Of a stretch of 64,000 nucleotides of DNA, positions 53,613 through 62,304 are shown piece after piece. The stretch covers positions 1,830,677 through 1,894,676 of the forward strand of contig NZ_HG966617.1 in the NCBI RefSeq assembly GCF_000689395.1, written 5' to 3'. The notes below the pieces were generated by a model. The model saw only the letters and a program-made list of their open reading frames with translations. It was not told where the DNA came from and did not search any database. Position 1 is the first letter of the stretch. The number at the start of each line of letters is the position of its first letter. The stretch comes from Candidatus Phaeomarinobacter ectocarpi (GTDB taxonomy: Bacteria; Pseudomonadota; Alphaproteobacteria; CGMCC-115125). The position numbers and the translations under genes are program-made.

Positions 53613-54146
53613 TCAGTCCGCCAACTTGCGCATGGTCTTGGCAAACTGCTTCCAGTTTTCGACGTAATGCAGGGCGGACAGTTTGAGGGCTGCGCTGTCT
53701 TCGGGAGTCAACTCGCGTACAACCTTTGCAGGTGACCCGACCGCCAGAACGCCATCGGGGATTTCCTTGCCCTCGGTCACCAGGGCATGCGCCCCGATAA
53801 TCGAGCCCTTGCCAATTTTCGCGCCATTGAGAACCGTGGACCCGATGCCGATCAGGGAGCCCTCGCCGATGGTGCAGCCGTGCAGCATGACCATGTGGCC
53901 GATGGTGACATCCGGCCCGATGGTGAGCGGCATGCCGGGGTCTGAATGAAGCACGGACCCATCCTGCACATTGGAGCGTTCGCCAATGGTGATCGGCTCG
54001 TTGTCGCCCCGCACTGTGGCGCCGAACCAGACGCTCGAATCCGGCTTCATGATGACATTGCCCATGACGGACGCACTGGGCGCCACCCAGAAATTACCGT
54101 CACCGGGCAGCTGCGGCTTGAGGTCGTCGAGTTCGTAGATTGCCAT
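53613..54146 (-). CDS. Gamma carbonic anhydrase family protein
   Basis: A 177-residue left-handed beta-helix protein built of hexapeptide repeats. The family signature FWVAPSASVMGNV, VWFGATVRGDNEPITIG, SNVQDGSVLHSDPG and VTIGHMVMLHGCTIGEGSLIGIGSTVLNGA includes the three zinc-binding His residues (HSDPG, GHMVM, LHGC). Such trimeric proteins are close to YrdA/PaaY; carbonic anhydrase activity is uncertain. ATG 54146 follows AGGGAG. Confidence 0.92.
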   Translation of the reverse strand: MAIYELDDLKPQLPGDGNFWVAPSASVMGNVIMKPDSSVWFGATVRGDNEPITIGERSNVQDGSVLHSDPGMPLTIGPDVTIGHMVMLHGCTIGEGSLIGIGSTVLNGAKIGKGSIIGAHALVTEGKEIPDGVLAVGSPAKVVRELTPEDSAALKLSALHYVENWKQFAKTMRKLAD

Positions 54147-54329
54147 GAGGTCTCCCTGGACGCCTGTTGCGGCGTGCTATTTTACCGTGTCGATTCCGTG
54201 CAATTGTGGCACTTCTTTTGGAACGCGTCTCGCCTTTCAAATGGCGTTATGCCGTCGGTACACAGCGGCGTCACATGAACACGTTACTCTTCACCGATCT
54301 CGATGTTTTTCGCCTTATTGGAGTGCCCG

Positions 54330-56417
54330 ATGCCCATATCAGACCCGACAGACATAAATTGCGGCATCGCTCTTGAACCCACTGAGGACCAGCGCTCCAG
54401 CCCCGCCAATGTTGCGACCTTCGGCGAGGTCGCTGCTGCGCGCATGGGCCGTCGTGCGTTCCTCAAAGGAGCATTGGGCACAACAACCTACACGGCACTT
54501 GCGGTGTCTCCTGCAGCCCTTCTGGCCGCCTGTGGTGAAGAGGAAGCGGCCACTCCCGCTGCCCCCACCGCCCCGTCTGCGCCGACAGCGGCACCGGGAT
54601 CGCTGGCGCAATTCACGGAGATCAGCCATGGCGTTTCAACCGACAATGTGGTGTCGCCGGGGTACTCAGCCGACATCCTGATCCGCTGGGGTGACCCGGT
54701 GCTGGCGGACGCCCCGGCCTTCGTACCCGGCGCCGCAGATGCGGATGCCCAGGAAAAACAGTTTGGCTACAACAACGACTATGTGGGGTTCGTGCCCCTG
54801 AATGACGACGGCACACGTGGTGCGCTTTGCATCAACCACGAATTCACCTCTCGGGACATCATGTTCCCCTATGACCTGAGGAATACCAGCCCCAAGGAAC
54901 TCGCCGACACGGAAATGGCTGCCCATGGTGGGTCGGTCGTCGAGATTGCACAGATGGCAGACGGGGGATGGCGCGTCGTTGCCGACAGCAAGCTCAACCG
55001 CCGCATCACCACCCGCTCCACAGCCATGGATGTTTCCGGCCCGGCAGCAGGTCATCCACGCATGCAGACCAATGCCGACCCGACGGGGACACGCGTCATT
55101 GGGACGCTCAACAATTGCGCCGGCGGCATCACGCCCTATGGCACTTACCTGATGGCGGAAGAAAACTTCCACTTCTATTTCCTCGGCGAGTTGGATGACG
55201 CGGAGCGCGAAGGCGCCACGGCAGGTGACCTGGAGGCCGCCTGTGCCGCGGGAGAAGCCAGCCACCCTGAAGCCCGCAACTATTGCCGCTATGGCGTGGC
55301 CATGGGCGGCGGCTACGATTGGGGGCGCCATTTCGACCGGTTCAACATCAACAAGGAACCCAACGAGGCAAACCGCTTTGGCTGGGTCGTCGAAGTTGAT
55401 CCGCTCGATCCCACCTCGACACCCGTCAAGCGCACGGCCCTGGGTCGCTTCAAGCACGAAGGTGCGGAAAGCATCACCAACAAGGATGGCCGTTTGGTTA
55501 TCTATATGGGCGATGACCAGCGCTTTGATTATCTCTACCGGTTCGTGACCGACGGCACCGTCAACACCGATGACCGGACGTCGAATTTCGGCCTGCTGGA
55601 TTCAGGAGTGCTCAGCGTTGCGAAATTCAGCGATGACGGGTCACTGACCTGGATGCCCCTCATCCACGGACAGGGGCCGCTGACCGCGGACAACGGGTTC
55701 GACACCCAGGCGGATGTAATGATCGAGACCCGGCGCGCCGCTGATCTGCTGGGGGCAACGCCCATGGACCGGCCCGAGGATGTGGAACCCAATCCGGTCA
55801 CAGGCAAGGTCTATGTGGCGCTGACCAACAATTCCAGGCGCGGGCCATCACAGATGGATGCGGTGCATGACCGTGCGCCCAACTATTGGGGCCTGATCGT
55901 CGAGATGACGCCGCCTGATGGCGACCATTCAGCCGACACGTTCACATGGAACATCTTGGTCAAAGGCGGCGACCCGTCGGTGCCCGTCACCGGAGCACAG
56001 TTCTCGGAAGCCACCACCAGCAACGGATGGTTTGCCTGCCCGGATAACCTGGCGGTCGATCCCGCAGGCCGGTTGTGGGTGACGACCGATCAGGGCAGCG
56101 GCTGGCCACAAATCTCCGGCACTGCCGACGGTGTGTGGAGTGTCGGCACCCAGGGCGAGGACCGCGCCACGAGCGCCATGTTCTACCGGGTGCCTGTTGG
56201 TGCAGAAATGTGCGGCCCCTGCTTCACCCCTGATGGCGAAACACTGTTTGTCGCCGTTCAGCACCCCGGCACCGATGGCGCCCTTGCGTTCGAAGGGCAT
56301 GCCCGCGCGTCTGATTTTGAGGACCCGATGACCCGCTGGCCGGACTTTCAGCCGGACATGCCGCCGCGCCCCTCGATCGTGATGATCCGCAAGGATGATG
56401 GCGGGCGCATTGGCTAG
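54330..56417 (+). CDS. PhoX family phosphatase (DUF839), Tat-exported, possible lipoprotein
   Basis: A 695-residue enzyme. The N-terminus has MGRRAFLKGAL (residues 39-49), a Tat signal, followed 18 residues later by a lipobox-like LLAAC (Cys near 67) before an Ala/Pro/Thr-rich linker. The PhoX body has ALCINHEFTSRDIMFP, NNCAGGITPYGTYLMAEENFHFYF, FGWVVEVDPLDP and YMGDDQRFDYLYRFV, matching the calcium- and iron-dependent alkaline phosphatase family of marine bacteria. It probably releases phosphate from organic phosphates outside the cytoplasm. ATG 54330 follows GGAG by seven bases. Confidence 0.9.
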   Translation: MPISDPTDINCGIALEPTEDQRSSPANVATFGEVAAARMGRRAFLKGALGTTTYTALAVSPAALLAACGEEEAATPAAPTAPSAPTAAPGSLAQFTEISHGVSTDNVVSPGYSADILIRWGDPVLADAPAFVPGAADADAQEKQFGYNNDYVGFVPLNDDGTRGALCINHEFTSRDIMFPYDLRNTSPKELADTEMAAHGGSVVEIAQMADGGWRVVADSKLNRRITTRSTAMDVSGPAAGHPRMQTNADPTGTRVIGTLNNCAGGITPYGTYLMAEENFHFYFLGELDDAEREGATAGDLEAACAAGEASHPEARNYCRYGVAMGGGYDWGRHFDRFNINKEPNEANRFGWVVEVDPLDPTSTPVKRTALGRFKHEGAESITNKDGRLVIYMGDDQRFDYLYRFVTDGTVNTDDRTSNFGLLDSGVLSVAKFSDDGSLTWMPLIHGQGPLTADNGFDTQADVMIETRRAADLLGATPMDRPEDVEPNPVTGKVYVALTNNSRRGPSQMDAVHDRAPNYWGLIVEMTPPDGDHSADTFTWNILVKGGDPSVPVTGAQFSEATTSNGWFACPDNLAVDPAGRLWVTTDQGSGWPQISGTADGVWSVGTQGEDRATSAMFYRVPVGAEMCGPCFTPDGETLFVAVQHPGTDGALAFEGHARASDFEDPMTRWPDFQPDMPPRPSIVMIRKDDGGRIG

Positions 56418-56438
56418 CAGATGTGCCGGGCAGACCGG

Positions 56439-57050
56439 TTAAGCCGCAGGACGCATATGCTCCATCAAGGCATCCACCATGTCGCTGGTGAGATGATCGC
56501 GCTCCTTGAAGGCAAATCTGTCGATATTGATCGGCAAGGCCAGCGCCCCATGCACACCCGCCCACAACAATTGCGCCATGCGAACAGCTGACCCCGCACG
56601 GATGGAGCCCGCCGCCTGACCTTTGGCAACGGCCTTTATCAACAGGTCCATGATCGGCAAGTCTTCTGCCGCATCCTGCTCCGGCGTTGGCAGCTCGTCA
56701 GGCCGCACAAACATCAAAGCACCCTTGTACAGGTCCTGATTGGTGTGGGCGAAGGACACGTAGGTTTCCAGAATGCTCCGTATACGCTCTACCGGATCAT
56801 CTATGTCACCGGCCAGATCATGGAGCGTGTTGGCCAAGCCCTGCACGCGCCCCTGCCACAGGGACTGCATGAGTTCCGTGAGGCTGTTGAAGTAGGCGTA
56901 GATCTTGCCGACCGACACCCCTGCTTCTTTCGCCACCGCGCGTGCGGAAATAGCGGTGATGCCCTTTTCGGCGAAGATCTTTCCCGCCGCATCACGAATG
57001 CGGCTGCTTTCTTCGTGCCGTTGGGCCTCGGTCGCAGGGGTTCTCGGCAT
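56439..57050 (-). CDS. TetR family regulator downstream of coq4-like gene
   Basis: A 203-residue regulator. The HTH is SSRIRDAAGKIFAEKGITAISARAVAKEAGVSVGKIYAYFNSLTELMQSLW. It starts ten bases after the coq4-like stop on the same strand, so the two form an operon and the regulator likely controls its own promoter. The ligand domain is helical, ending in MVDALMEHMRPAA. Confidence 0.92.
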   Translation of the reverse strand: MPRTPATEAQRHEESSRIRDAAGKIFAEKGITAISARAVAKEAGVSVGKIYAYFNSLTELMQSLWQGRVQGLANTLHDLAGDIDDPVERIRSILETYVSFAHTNQDLYKGALMFVRPDELPTPEQDAAEDLPIMDLLIKAVAKGQAAGSIRAGSAVRMAQLLWAGVHGALALPINIDRFAFKERDHLTSDMVDALMEHMRPAA

Positions 57051-57060
57051 CTTGGTCTGA

Positions 57061-57765
57061 TCAGGCGGCGATAGCGTGACGCGTCAGGTTGAAGCGCTCT
57101 CGCAGCACCTCAAGTGGCGTGTCGATTTCATCTTCCCAGCGCTCGAAATAGATGTTTTTCGAATTGCGGCCAAAGCTCCAGCCATCCGTAAATGCATCCA
57201 TGCCCTCGGTGATGAAGCCCGGCGCCAGAAACGCTGTATGCGCCGTCGTCACCGCCACGCGGAACGCGTGATAGGGCTGGCGAAGCTGCGCGAGGTAGTA
57301 AGCGGCCAGCGCCAGTTCGCCATAGATGGTCGCTTCATATCCGGTCAGCACGTGATGGAAATCATGGGTCTGAAACCCGCGCACCATCATGTAGCTCAGC
57401 TCATCCGGCAACCGGTCAAGCTTGCCGGATGCCTTCAGCTCTTCATTGAAGGCGCGATAGTTCTTGCCGAGATTTGCTTCCAGATTGTTGTCGATGATGA
57501 ATTTGAGGTACCCCGCCCCAAGCGTGCCGGGCGCGCACTGCTTCAGCCGGTCCAGGCTGAGCGGCTCGGCGATGTAACCCTCCTCGAGCACATCCTTGAT
57601 GCCGGGAATTTTGTGAAGCTCCTCTACATAAGCATCGATTGCGCTCTGGGGAGCCTTTTCCCAGTAATCGTGAAACAGGAAGTACACGCCATATTCCAGC
57701 GGCGTGTTTACCGACCGCATGAACTTCTCAACGAAGGCGTCATCTACTTTGGGATTGTCGCTCAT
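57061..57765 (-). CDS. Coq4-family ubiquinone biosynthesis-like protein
   Basis: A 234-residue protein with the Coq4 zinc motif HDxxH-x11-E intact: THDFHHVLTGYEATIYGE near residues 132-149. Coq4 is needed for ubiquinone synthesis in eukaryotes, where it has recently been linked to a decarboxylation/hydroxylation step at the ring; bacterial members are less well studied. Two adjacent ATGs follow a GAGGAG; the second (57765) has the better spacing. It shares an operon with a TetR gene, so its expression is regulated, which is unusual for a housekeeping quinone gene. Confidence 0.87.
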   Translation of the reverse strand: MSDNPKVDDAFVEKFMRSVNTPLEYGVYFLFHDYWEKAPQSAIDAYVEELHKIPGIKDVLEEGYIAEPLSLDRLKQCAPGTLGAGYLKFIIDNNLEANLGKNYRAFNEELKASGKLDRLPDELSYMMVRGFQTHDFHHVLTGYEATIYGELALAAYYLAQLRQPYHAFRVAVTTAHTAFLAPGFITEGMDAFTDGWSFGRNSKNIYFERWEDEIDTPLEVLRERFNLTRHAIAA

Positions 57766-57816
57766 CATACCGCTCCTCACATGGCCCTAGCTGTGGGCAT
57801 CTCGTTTCTGGAGACA

Positions 57817-57869
57817 TGAATAAATGAACATGTTCATTATTGCAAGAAAAAAGAACGTGTTCATTTATG
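57817..57869. promoter_or_regulatory. Symmetric divergent promoter with two TetR operators
   Basis: A palindromic TTGCAA (57840-57845) can act as -35 in both directions. Leftward, 17 bases lead to a -10-like TATTCA (57822-57817), and this spacer is filled by the perfect palindrome AATGAACATGTTCATT (57823-57838). Rightward, 18 bases lead to TTTATG (57864-57869), and this spacer holds GAAC-GT-GTTC (57853-57862), the same core with one changed base. The palindrome centres are 27 bases apart. The coq4-tetR operon and the NTF2-like gene diverge from here. Confidence 0.65.
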
Positions 57870-57966
57870 TGTGCGCAAACGATCCGCCGACTGTTCAATC
57901 TTGAGCGCCCTAAACCCGCAAGGCTCAGGTAGAGTCCGGCAACTCAAAGAACGTCAGGAACCCGAA

Positions 57967-58404
57967 ATGATCGAAAAATGCATCGCCGATTGGCACGACT
58001 ACATCATCCACAAGAAGCCCGGTGGCCTTGAGGATCTGATCGCAGATGAGTGCGTGTTCCTGTCACCGGTCGTCTTCACGCCCCAGCATGGCAAGGACAT
58101 CACCCTCGCCTATCTGCGCGCTGCAGGCGGCACACTTGGTGGTCAGGCCAAAGGCGACGACGGCAAGCCGGCGGACAACGCAGGCAAGTTCAAATACACC
58201 AAGGAAGTGCTGGCCGGGCATCATGCCGTGCTCGAGTTTGAAACCGAGATGAATGGCAAATATGTCAACGGCGTCGACATCATCACCTGCAATGACGAAG
58301 GCAAGATCACCGAGTTCCGCGTGATGATCCGTCCGTTGCAGGCGGTCCAGGCGGTTCATGCCGCCATGGGCGCCATGCTCGAAAAGATGAAACAGGCAGG
58401 TTAA
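57967..58404 (+). CDS. NTF2-like (SnoaL-type) domain protein
   Basis: A 145-residue cytoplasmic protein with the cone-shaped NTF2-like fold pattern: ADWHDYIIHKKPGGLEDLIADECVFLSPVVF, then GKFKYTKEVLAGHHAVLEFETEMNGKYVNGVDIITCNDEGKITEFRVMIRPL. Such folds serve as isomerases, hydratases or binding proteins for small hydrophobic molecules. It is divergent from coq4-tetR and shares its control region, so it may work on the same metabolite. ATG 57967 follows AGGAAC. Confidence 0.85.
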   Translation: MIEKCIADWHDYIIHKKPGGLEDLIADECVFLSPVVFTPQHGKDITLAYLRAAGGTLGGQAKGDDGKPADNAGKFKYTKEVLAGHHAVLEFETEMNGKYVNGVDIITCNDEGKITEFRVMIRPLQAVQAVHAAMGAMLEKMKQAG

Positions 58405-58544
58405 TCCACCCCGGCACCGGAACCCGCCCGCCGCACAGGCGTTAAGCCTTAGGACGCCTCTTCATTGCATCCCGCGCCGCAATACCGCAGGCTTGGGCAA
58501 GTGTGGGGGTCCCAGACATTCTCGATATGTCTTGGAGGGGTAAA

Positions 58545-59636
58545 ATGCGTGCGTTTCTCTTGGTTTTCCTGGCAATTGTCATTCCCGGCGGTGCCATTCT
58601 GGCGCTCGAAGCCGGACTGCTGGACGAGTATGTGGACCAGATACCTGCAGAGACCCTGATCCTGCAGGAACTCAACGCCGTCGTTGGACCCGACGAACTG
58701 GATGGTCGCGTCCTCGAGGCGCTGGAAGACGGCCGCCAGGATGACGCGGAAATGTATGCGGAAGTCGCCGCCTATATGAACCGCCCTCTCAGCCCGCAGA
58801 CTGCTGACGCCCTTGCCGCTTCCCAGACGACGACAGCCGTCGTGCTGCGCAACACCGGCAATTTCTTTGAAGGTTTCGTCTCCGGTGAAGGCAGCGACAG
58901 CGCCGCCTTTGCAGGCGCTGTGACCTCTGACCTCACCGTCATCGGCGACCTCCGCGATATTGGCGGCGAAGGCTCCAAGATGGTGGCGGGCGAAGAATAC
59001 AGTGAAGTCATTCTCGGCCTCTCCGTCGTGGGCCTTGCCGTGACCGCGGGCACGGTTGCCAGTGCCGGGGGCGGTCTGCCCGCCCGTGTCGGCGTCTCCC
59101 TGCTTAAGGTTGCCAAGAAGGCCGGCACAATGACCAAGTCCTTCACTCAGGAACTGGGACAGCTGGTGTCGCGCGCCGTGGACTTCCCCGCCCTGCGGCG
59201 CACCCTGTCTGACGTGTCCCTGGCCAATCCCAATGCCACGCGCCGGGCGATCGGCAATTACGCTGACAACATCAAGAGCGCGGAACTGTTTCCAGTGCTC
59301 GCCCGCATGGACGGCATGCGGACAGCCGTCGGTCCCGCTGAGAGCGTGCGGCTGATGAAATACGTCAAGAACACCCGCGACCTCGACAATGTGGCCGACA
59401 TGTCAAAGACCCTCGGCGTCAAGACACGCGGCATCATTGAGCTGACCGGCAAGACATCGCTGCGGGCCTTCAAGGGCGCGATCAATATCATTCGCTGGAT
59501 GCTGGAATGGGTATGGGCGCTGGGCGTAGCCATTGTCGGCTGGCTCGGCCTGGCTGGCAGCCGCCGCGTCATTAAGAACCGGCGGACACGGGTGGCCCAG
59601 ACACAGGCTGCGGCTACACCCAACAAACTGGCCTGA
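58545..59636 (+). CDS. Uncharacterised membrane protein
   Basis: A 363-residue protein. It has an N-terminal membrane segment (residues 3-22), a helical acidic region, a central segment with SDLTVIGDLRDIGGEGSK and following hydrophobic stretch (ILGLSVVGLAVTAGTVASAGGG), a basic coiled region, and a C-terminal helix (IRWMLEWVWALGVAIVGWLGLAG). Similar proteins of this layout occur in many proteobacteria, but I know no assigned function. ATG 58545 has a strong GGAGGGG upstream. It stands alone between a small-protein gene and an NTF2-like gene. Confidence 0.75.
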   Translation: MRAFLLVFLAIVIPGGAILALEAGLLDEYVDQIPAETLILQELNAVVGPDELDGRVLEALEDGRQDDAEMYAEVAAYMNRPLSPQTADALAASQTTTAVVLRNTGNFFEGFVSGEGSDSAAFAGAVTSDLTVIGDLRDIGGEGSKMVAGEEYSEVILGLSVVGLAVTAGTVASAGGGLPARVGVSLLKVAKKAGTMTKSFTQELGQLVSRAVDFPALRRTLSDVSLANPNATRRAIGNYADNIKSAELFPVLARMDGMRTAVGPAESVRLMKYVKNTRDLDNVADMSKTLGVKTRGIIELTGKTSLRAFKGAINIIRWMLEWVWALGVAIVGWLGLAGSRRVIKNRRTRVAQTQAAATPNKLA

Positions 59637-59701
59637 CGGCCACACCCACAAGTTTACTTGCGTTCAGTCAGACCGCTGTCTCGCAAAGCTGTATCGGTTC
59701 A

Positions 59702-59745
59702 CAAACAAAAATGGGCGCTCTTCCTGAGGAGAGGAAGAGCGCCCA
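59702..59745. terminator. Terminator between the 363-residue protein and small membrane gene
   Basis: A perfect 13-bp stem (59712-59724 with 59733-59745) and an eight-base loop. The left flank gives the minus strand a T-rich tail, so it mainly ends the leftward small membrane protein transcript. Confidence 0.8.
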
Positions 59746-59797
59746 GTATTGCAAGACGTCAAGGGAGGAATGCGTCGTCTTGAAAAAGCCGGTGTGC

Positions 59798-60088
59798 CTA
59801 GATGTAGGCCAGCGTCTGTACGATCACGATGGCACCAAGGGCGGTTGAGCCCACATAGGCTGCGAACGTCCCGCGGCCGGAATACGATGCCGGGTTGGTG
59901 AACATGTTGATGACGGCGTCACGCAGCGGCTGGTTCTCGCGCGCGATAAGCTGGTTGGCGGTAAACATCAGGATGACGAGCGTAACGGCGAAAAACGCGT
60001 TGCCCGGAGCCATCAGGCCCATCTCGAAAAGAACCACCGTTACAACCATCGCTGCAGCGGCAACAAAATTACCAATCATCGTCTGCAT
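59798..60088 (-). CDS. Small membrane protein
   Basis: A 96-residue protein with two clear hydrophobic helices in the first half (FVAAAAMVVTVVLFEMGLM and AFFAVTLVILMFTANQLI) and a third near the end (VGSTALGAIVIVQTLAYI). No family recognised. ATG 60088 follows GGGGAG. A sigma-70-type promoter lies about 80 bases upstream. Confidence 0.75.
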   Translation of the reverse strand: MQTMIGNFVAAAAMVVTVVLFEMGLMAPGNAFFAVTLVILMFTANQLIARENQPLRDAVINMFTNPASYSGRGTFAAYVGSTALGAIVIVQTLAYI

Positions 60089-60168
60089 GGTTTTACTCCC
60101 CGTTGCACTGCGAAATGAGGGGTGCCCGAAGGCGTGTTGCAGTGCATCAAATACTGAACTCGTATATT

Positions 60169-60197
60169 CAGATAGGCGCAGCATGTGACAGGGTCAA
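60169..60197 (-). promoter_or_regulatory. Sigma-70-like promoter for the small membrane protein
   Basis: Minus strand: TTGACC (60197-60192), 17-base spacer, TATCTG (60174-60169). Spacing is optimal; the -10 matches at four of six positions. Transcription would begin about 75 bases before the ATG. Confidence 0.5.
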
Positions 60198-60538
60198 GAC
60201 AATGGGGCCAGGTTGGTTACGGATTTATATAACAAACCGATATGACTTCGCCGGATTGACGATTTGTCAAATAAATGTATAAAACTGTTAGTATATTGTT
60301 TTAATTGATATTTTTGGAATATCCGACCAAATAACACCAGAATTCCGCGTTTATGAACGCTGAATCATTTTCGGATCATTCTCATTTGAGTATGCCAGCC
60401 ATGCACTGAGGCAGGGCTACCCATGCGTTTGACGCACCGCAATACGGGCGGCAAAAGGCCGAAATGTGCATTTGGGAGTCGCCGCCGCATGGATCGCGGG
60501 GCCGGTGTGAGACATCAAAGCTGGTTGGAACCGGTGTG
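60198..60538. other. AT-rich intergenic region
   Basis: About 340 bases without a supported gene. From 60220 to 60380 it is far richer in A and T than the rest of the window. No RNA fold or transposon remnant was recognised. Confidence 0.5.
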
Positions 60539-60850
60539 CTAGCGCGCCAAAATCAGGCTCAGCACGAAAATGCCGGACATGAAGCTCCAGAAAACGGCAA
60601 TGGACACAGACAGTCCAAGCCAGATCCACGGGCGCTGTTCCAGAACCCGCGCCCGCACCGCATTGCGCATGATCACCACCGGGCCGGCGAAAACGAGCGT
60701 CGCCATGCCGGTGACAACTTCCGGCAGAGGGGCCGTCAGCACACCAAAGCTTGGCGGCTTGTTGGTCACCAGTCGATAGAAGCTGGACGTCAGCCCCGCC
60801 GTCACCACGCCGGTGAGCACAGCCATCGCAAATGCAGTCATCTCGCCCAT
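60539..60850 (-). CDS. Small membrane protein (possibly DUF6949-like)
   Basis: A 103-residue protein with three hydrophobic helices (AVLTGVVTAGLTSSFY, VVTGMATLVFAGPVVIM and WIWLGLSVSIAVFWSFMSGIFVLSLI). The Pro-rich TNKPPSFGVLTAPLPEVV loop between them is distinctive. I have a weak memory of a small alphaproteobacterial family with this layout but cannot confirm the name. Function unknown. Confidence 0.7.
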   Translation of the reverse strand: MGEMTAFAMAVLTGVVTAGLTSSFYRLVTNKPPSFGVLTAPLPEVVTGMATLVFAGPVVIMRNAVRARVLEQRPWIWLGLSVSIAVFWSFMSGIFVLSLILAR

Positions 60851-61151
60851 GTGACGCCCTAACCCTCAGATGGAACCCCATGCCGGCACACAACAGCGCA
60901 GCATTCGTCCACGCGATAAATCGCAAGACACGTACCAAAGGAAAAATCGCCGGTTTTGCGGGGTTTTCTGGCCAGTCCCGTCCATCAGGCCGAGCCTGAG
61001 GCCCATTCCGTGACACGCTGCCAGCGCCGGCGGCCCGGCTGTGTCCCAGATTTGGACGCCATGCGTTGCCGCGCCCCCGAATCCTGTGAAATGCTGCGCG
61101 CCATCCTGCCCCTTACTTCCATGCCCGCCATCAGGGCTCCAAAGGACATCC
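60851..61151. other. Intergenic region before the single-TM protein
   Basis: About 300 bases between divergent genes. The rightward frame stays open to 61041, but this part is Cys- and Pro-rich without coding character. I see nothing else. Confidence 0.35.
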
Positions 61152-61925
61152 ATGGCCCGCCGTCAGCAGCAAGCGCGTACTCAGGACGAAGTGGTTGAGC
61201 GCCCGCCCTGGCTCATTCCGGTGCTTGTCGCCAGCGGCGTCGTCGTCTTTGCCGCCATCTTCCTTTGGTACTATGTGGGCCCGACGACCGAAGAGATTTT
61301 GGGCACGGCGCCTGAATCCACAGACCGGTTGCAGGACGTCCATATTTCCATCGGCGACGTGCAGCTGGCCGTCCCCGCCAACTTCACCCGCTTTGCCGCC
61401 GCGCGCGACGGGGGCGCGCTTGAGCGTGTGGACCTCCACGCCCTGCTGCCGGAGCTTGATCCGTTCACGGAGCGAAAACGCGAGCAGTTTGACCGTTCTG
61501 ATTCAGAGTCGCCCGTTCTGCATATGCGCATCGAAGAAACCACAGCCGTGCTGGCTGCGCAGCCGCGTCTTGAATTGGTCTATCTGCCAGCCGTCAGCAA
61601 TCGCGCTGGCGAGCCCGGCCCGTTTGGCCTGCGGCATTACATTTTCAGAAACGAAACCGGTTTCAGCGGCCAGGACATGTATGTGGGCGCGGGCCCTGCC
61701 GGTGCGCCTGCTGTCTTGATATGCGCCCGCGAGGAACCGCTGCTGTGGTGCCGCCGGGAAATTCTGCTGAGTGAGAACGTGGTGCTGCGCTACCGCTATA
61801 AGCGGGCATTCCTGCAGGACTGGAAAGAGATCGACAATCAGACGCTGGCGCTGATCGCCTTGTTCCGCGACAGGGCAAAGCCTGCACAACCGCCGGAGGA
61901 ACTCCGGTTGGCGCCCGCCGAATAA
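61152..61925 (+). CDS. Uncharacterised single-TM protein
   Basis: A 257-residue protein with a basic Gln-rich cytoplasmic N-terminus, one transmembrane helix (WLIPVLVASGVVVFAAIFLWYYVG, about residues 19-43) and a periplasmic domain with beta pattern and a Cys pair (LICAREEPLLWCRREI). No family recognised. ATG 61152 follows AAAGGACATCC. Confidence 0.75.
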   Translation: MARRQQQARTQDEVVERPPWLIPVLVASGVVVFAAIFLWYYVGPTTEEILGTAPESTDRLQDVHISIGDVQLAVPANFTRFAAARDGGALERVDLHALLPELDPFTERKREQFDRSDSESPVLHMRIEETTAVLAAQPRLELVYLPAVSNRAGEPGPFGLRHYIFRNETGFSGQDMYVGAGPAGAPAVLICAREEPLLWCRREILLSENVVLRYRYKRAFLQDWKEIDNQTLALIALFRDRAKPAQPPEELRLAPAE

Positions 61926-61973
61926 ACAGGCCTGAGTAAAAAGGCCGGAGCAAGCGGGCCCCGGCAAACGGGC

Positions 61974-62192
61974 TTAGGAGCCGGTTTCCAGATCGAAGGC
62001 GAGAATGGCCATGTTGAAGTCATAGGAGACTTCACCGTCTTCATCATCGCGGAACAGCACACCGATGAACTCATCGCCGATATAGACCTCAACCGAGTCA
62101 TCCTTGATGGGACGGTTACGGACTTCGATCGTATCCAGCCGGAATTTCTTCCGCAGATAAGATTCAAGCTGCTTGATTTCTGACTGATCCAC
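61974..62192 (-). CDS. DUF3126 family protein
   Basis: A 72-residue acidic protein matching DUF3126: LESYLRKKFRLDTIEVRNRPIKDDSVEVYIGDEFIGVLFRDDEDGEVSYDFNMAIL. The family is short, conserved and largely limited to alphaproteobacteria; function unknown. Confidence 0.92.
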   Translation of the reverse strand: MDQSEIKQLESYLRKKFRLDTIEVRNRPIKDDSVEVYIGDEFIGVLFRDDEDGEVSYDFNMAILAFDLETGS

Positions 62193-62304
62193 GGGGCGTG
62201 CTCCAGGCTGGCATTAGGGGACGTGATTTCGGGGGATGTGATTTGGGCGCAAAACCCGTGCGCCTCATGTAACGCCTGAGCGCCCAGACTGCAAACGGGC
62301 AGCC

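Noticed and set aside
54266-54290. Possible Pho box before phoX
   Set aside because: Two GTCAC/GTTAC-like elements are 13 bases apart, not the 11 expected, and the rest does not match the consensus.
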